NCBI GenBank assembly: GCA_017434455.1
Contig: JAFRFG010000012.1
Location: 169,688 to 233,687, forward strand
Reading direction: 5' to 3'
Length of the DNA stretch: 64,000 nt
From: Thermoguttaceae bacterium
GTDB taxonomy: Bacteria; Planctomycetota; Planctomycetia; Pirellulales; Thermoguttaceae
Shown here: piece after piece, positions 63,715 to 64,000 of the stretch
Numbering within the stretch: the stretch's first letter is position 1
Layout: each line of letters starts with the position of its first letter
Position numbers and translations under genes: made by a program
Notes under the pieces: generated by a model
Told to the model about the DNA's origin: nothing
What the model saw: only the letters and a program-made list of their open reading frames with translations
Databases searched by the model: none

Positions 63715-64000
63715 TTATTCGGAGCGGCGGGTATCGAAGCCGTCGAGTTCCATCCGCTGGAAGTACCAGGTTCTCCACGCGTCGACGTCGAATCCGAAGT
63801 CGACGGCCGGCGGCAGATTGTTCGCGGCCAATTGCTGAAGAGCGGCCAGTACATCGCTGTTTTCGATCGTGTCGGTGACGGTCTTGGTGACGGCGCCGCC
63901 GGGATTGAAAGAGAATCCCTCGTTGGAGAACGTGGCGATCGGCCGGTCCCCCCCCTCGGTGATGGTCCGCTGATGATTGGTGACCAGCGAGTTGATCAGA
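63715..64000 (-). CDS. C-terminal part of a minus-strand gene (start outside window)
   Basis: Reading the minus strand inward from the window edge gives about 94 residues without a stop, ending at TAA (63717-63715): LINSLVTNHQRTITEGG…, then VLAALQQLAANNLPPAVDFGFDVDAW, RTWYFQRMELDGFDTRRSE. A D-x-x-A-W-R-x-W-Y segment followed by an Arg-rich end recalls the C-terminus of planctomycete HEAT-repeat-type proteins, but too little is visible to be sure. It shares the terminator at 63646-63678 with rpsA. Confidence 0.6.
   Translation of the reverse strand, partial: LINSLVTNHQRTITEGGDRPIATFSNEGFSFNPGGAVTKTVTDTIENSDVLAALQQLAANNLPPAVDFGFDVDAWRTWYFQRMELDGFDTRRSE

Overview
The window is high-GC bacterial chromosome, most likely from a planctomycete. 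The best evidence is two adjacent, very large exported proteins that open with the planctomycete LEPR-XLL signature (MEPLEDRNLL and MEPLEGRILL) and carry dockerin-type calcium loops. A ThuA-like secreted protein, a DUF1570-like gluzincin, secreted glycoside hydrolases and a Ycf48-like propeller protein fit the same origin. A complete Na+-translocating NADH:quinone reductase operon (nqrABCDEF), a one-chain pyruvate:ferredoxin oxidoreductase and a LutB-like Fe-S protein suggest an anaerobic or fermentative, sodium-coupled metabolism. No mobile element, CRISPR array, tRNA or rRNA was seen.

Layout: 3-6674 holds a 5'-truncated Pro/Gln-rich protein, a secreted protein of unknown function, LutB and a CdsA-family cytidylyltransferase. 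6951-13027 is the nqr operon with a good promoter and a strong terminator. 13166-17478 holds a Nudix-like protein, a TMEM143/DUF3754 membrane protein (minus strand), hemL and a lipoprotein that may be translated from a leaderless mRNA. 17777-21307 is nifJ, convergent with a solitary, divergent dnaA. 23519-30893 is a secreted carbohydrate-active pair (five-bladed-propeller-like glycosidase and GH2) followed by an O-antigen-ligase/Wzy-like membrane protein with a TPR-like tail. 30950-31801 (minus) is a TIM-barrel sugar isomerase/epimerase.

32291-46684 is the most unusual part. A 2967-residue LEPR-XLL protein is built of nested duplicated cadherin/VCBS-like domains and ends with cohesin-like, dockerin and metzincin-like modules. 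It is followed by an FG-GAP/dockerin LEPR-XLL protein that shares the same C-terminal cohesin-like plus dockerin arrangement. Running straight on from the second protein is a three-gene cassette: an HPr-kinase-like P-loop kinase, a signal-peptidase-like S24/S26 protease with a Ser-His dyad, and a PqqD/RRE-like small protein. These parts resemble RiPP tailoring enzymes, but no precursor peptide, cyclase or transporter is visible.

46692-63609 returns to mixed functions: a DUF1570-like metalloprotease, a beta-CASP RNase, an orphan ZnuC-like ATPase, DnaB, an AddB-type nuclease, a ThuA-like protein, a Ycf48-like/CBM9-like fusion, a UmuC-type polymerase and ribosomal protein S1 behind a structured leader. 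The window ends in the C-terminal part of a minus-strand gene. Promoters and hairpins were found by eye and are predictions only.
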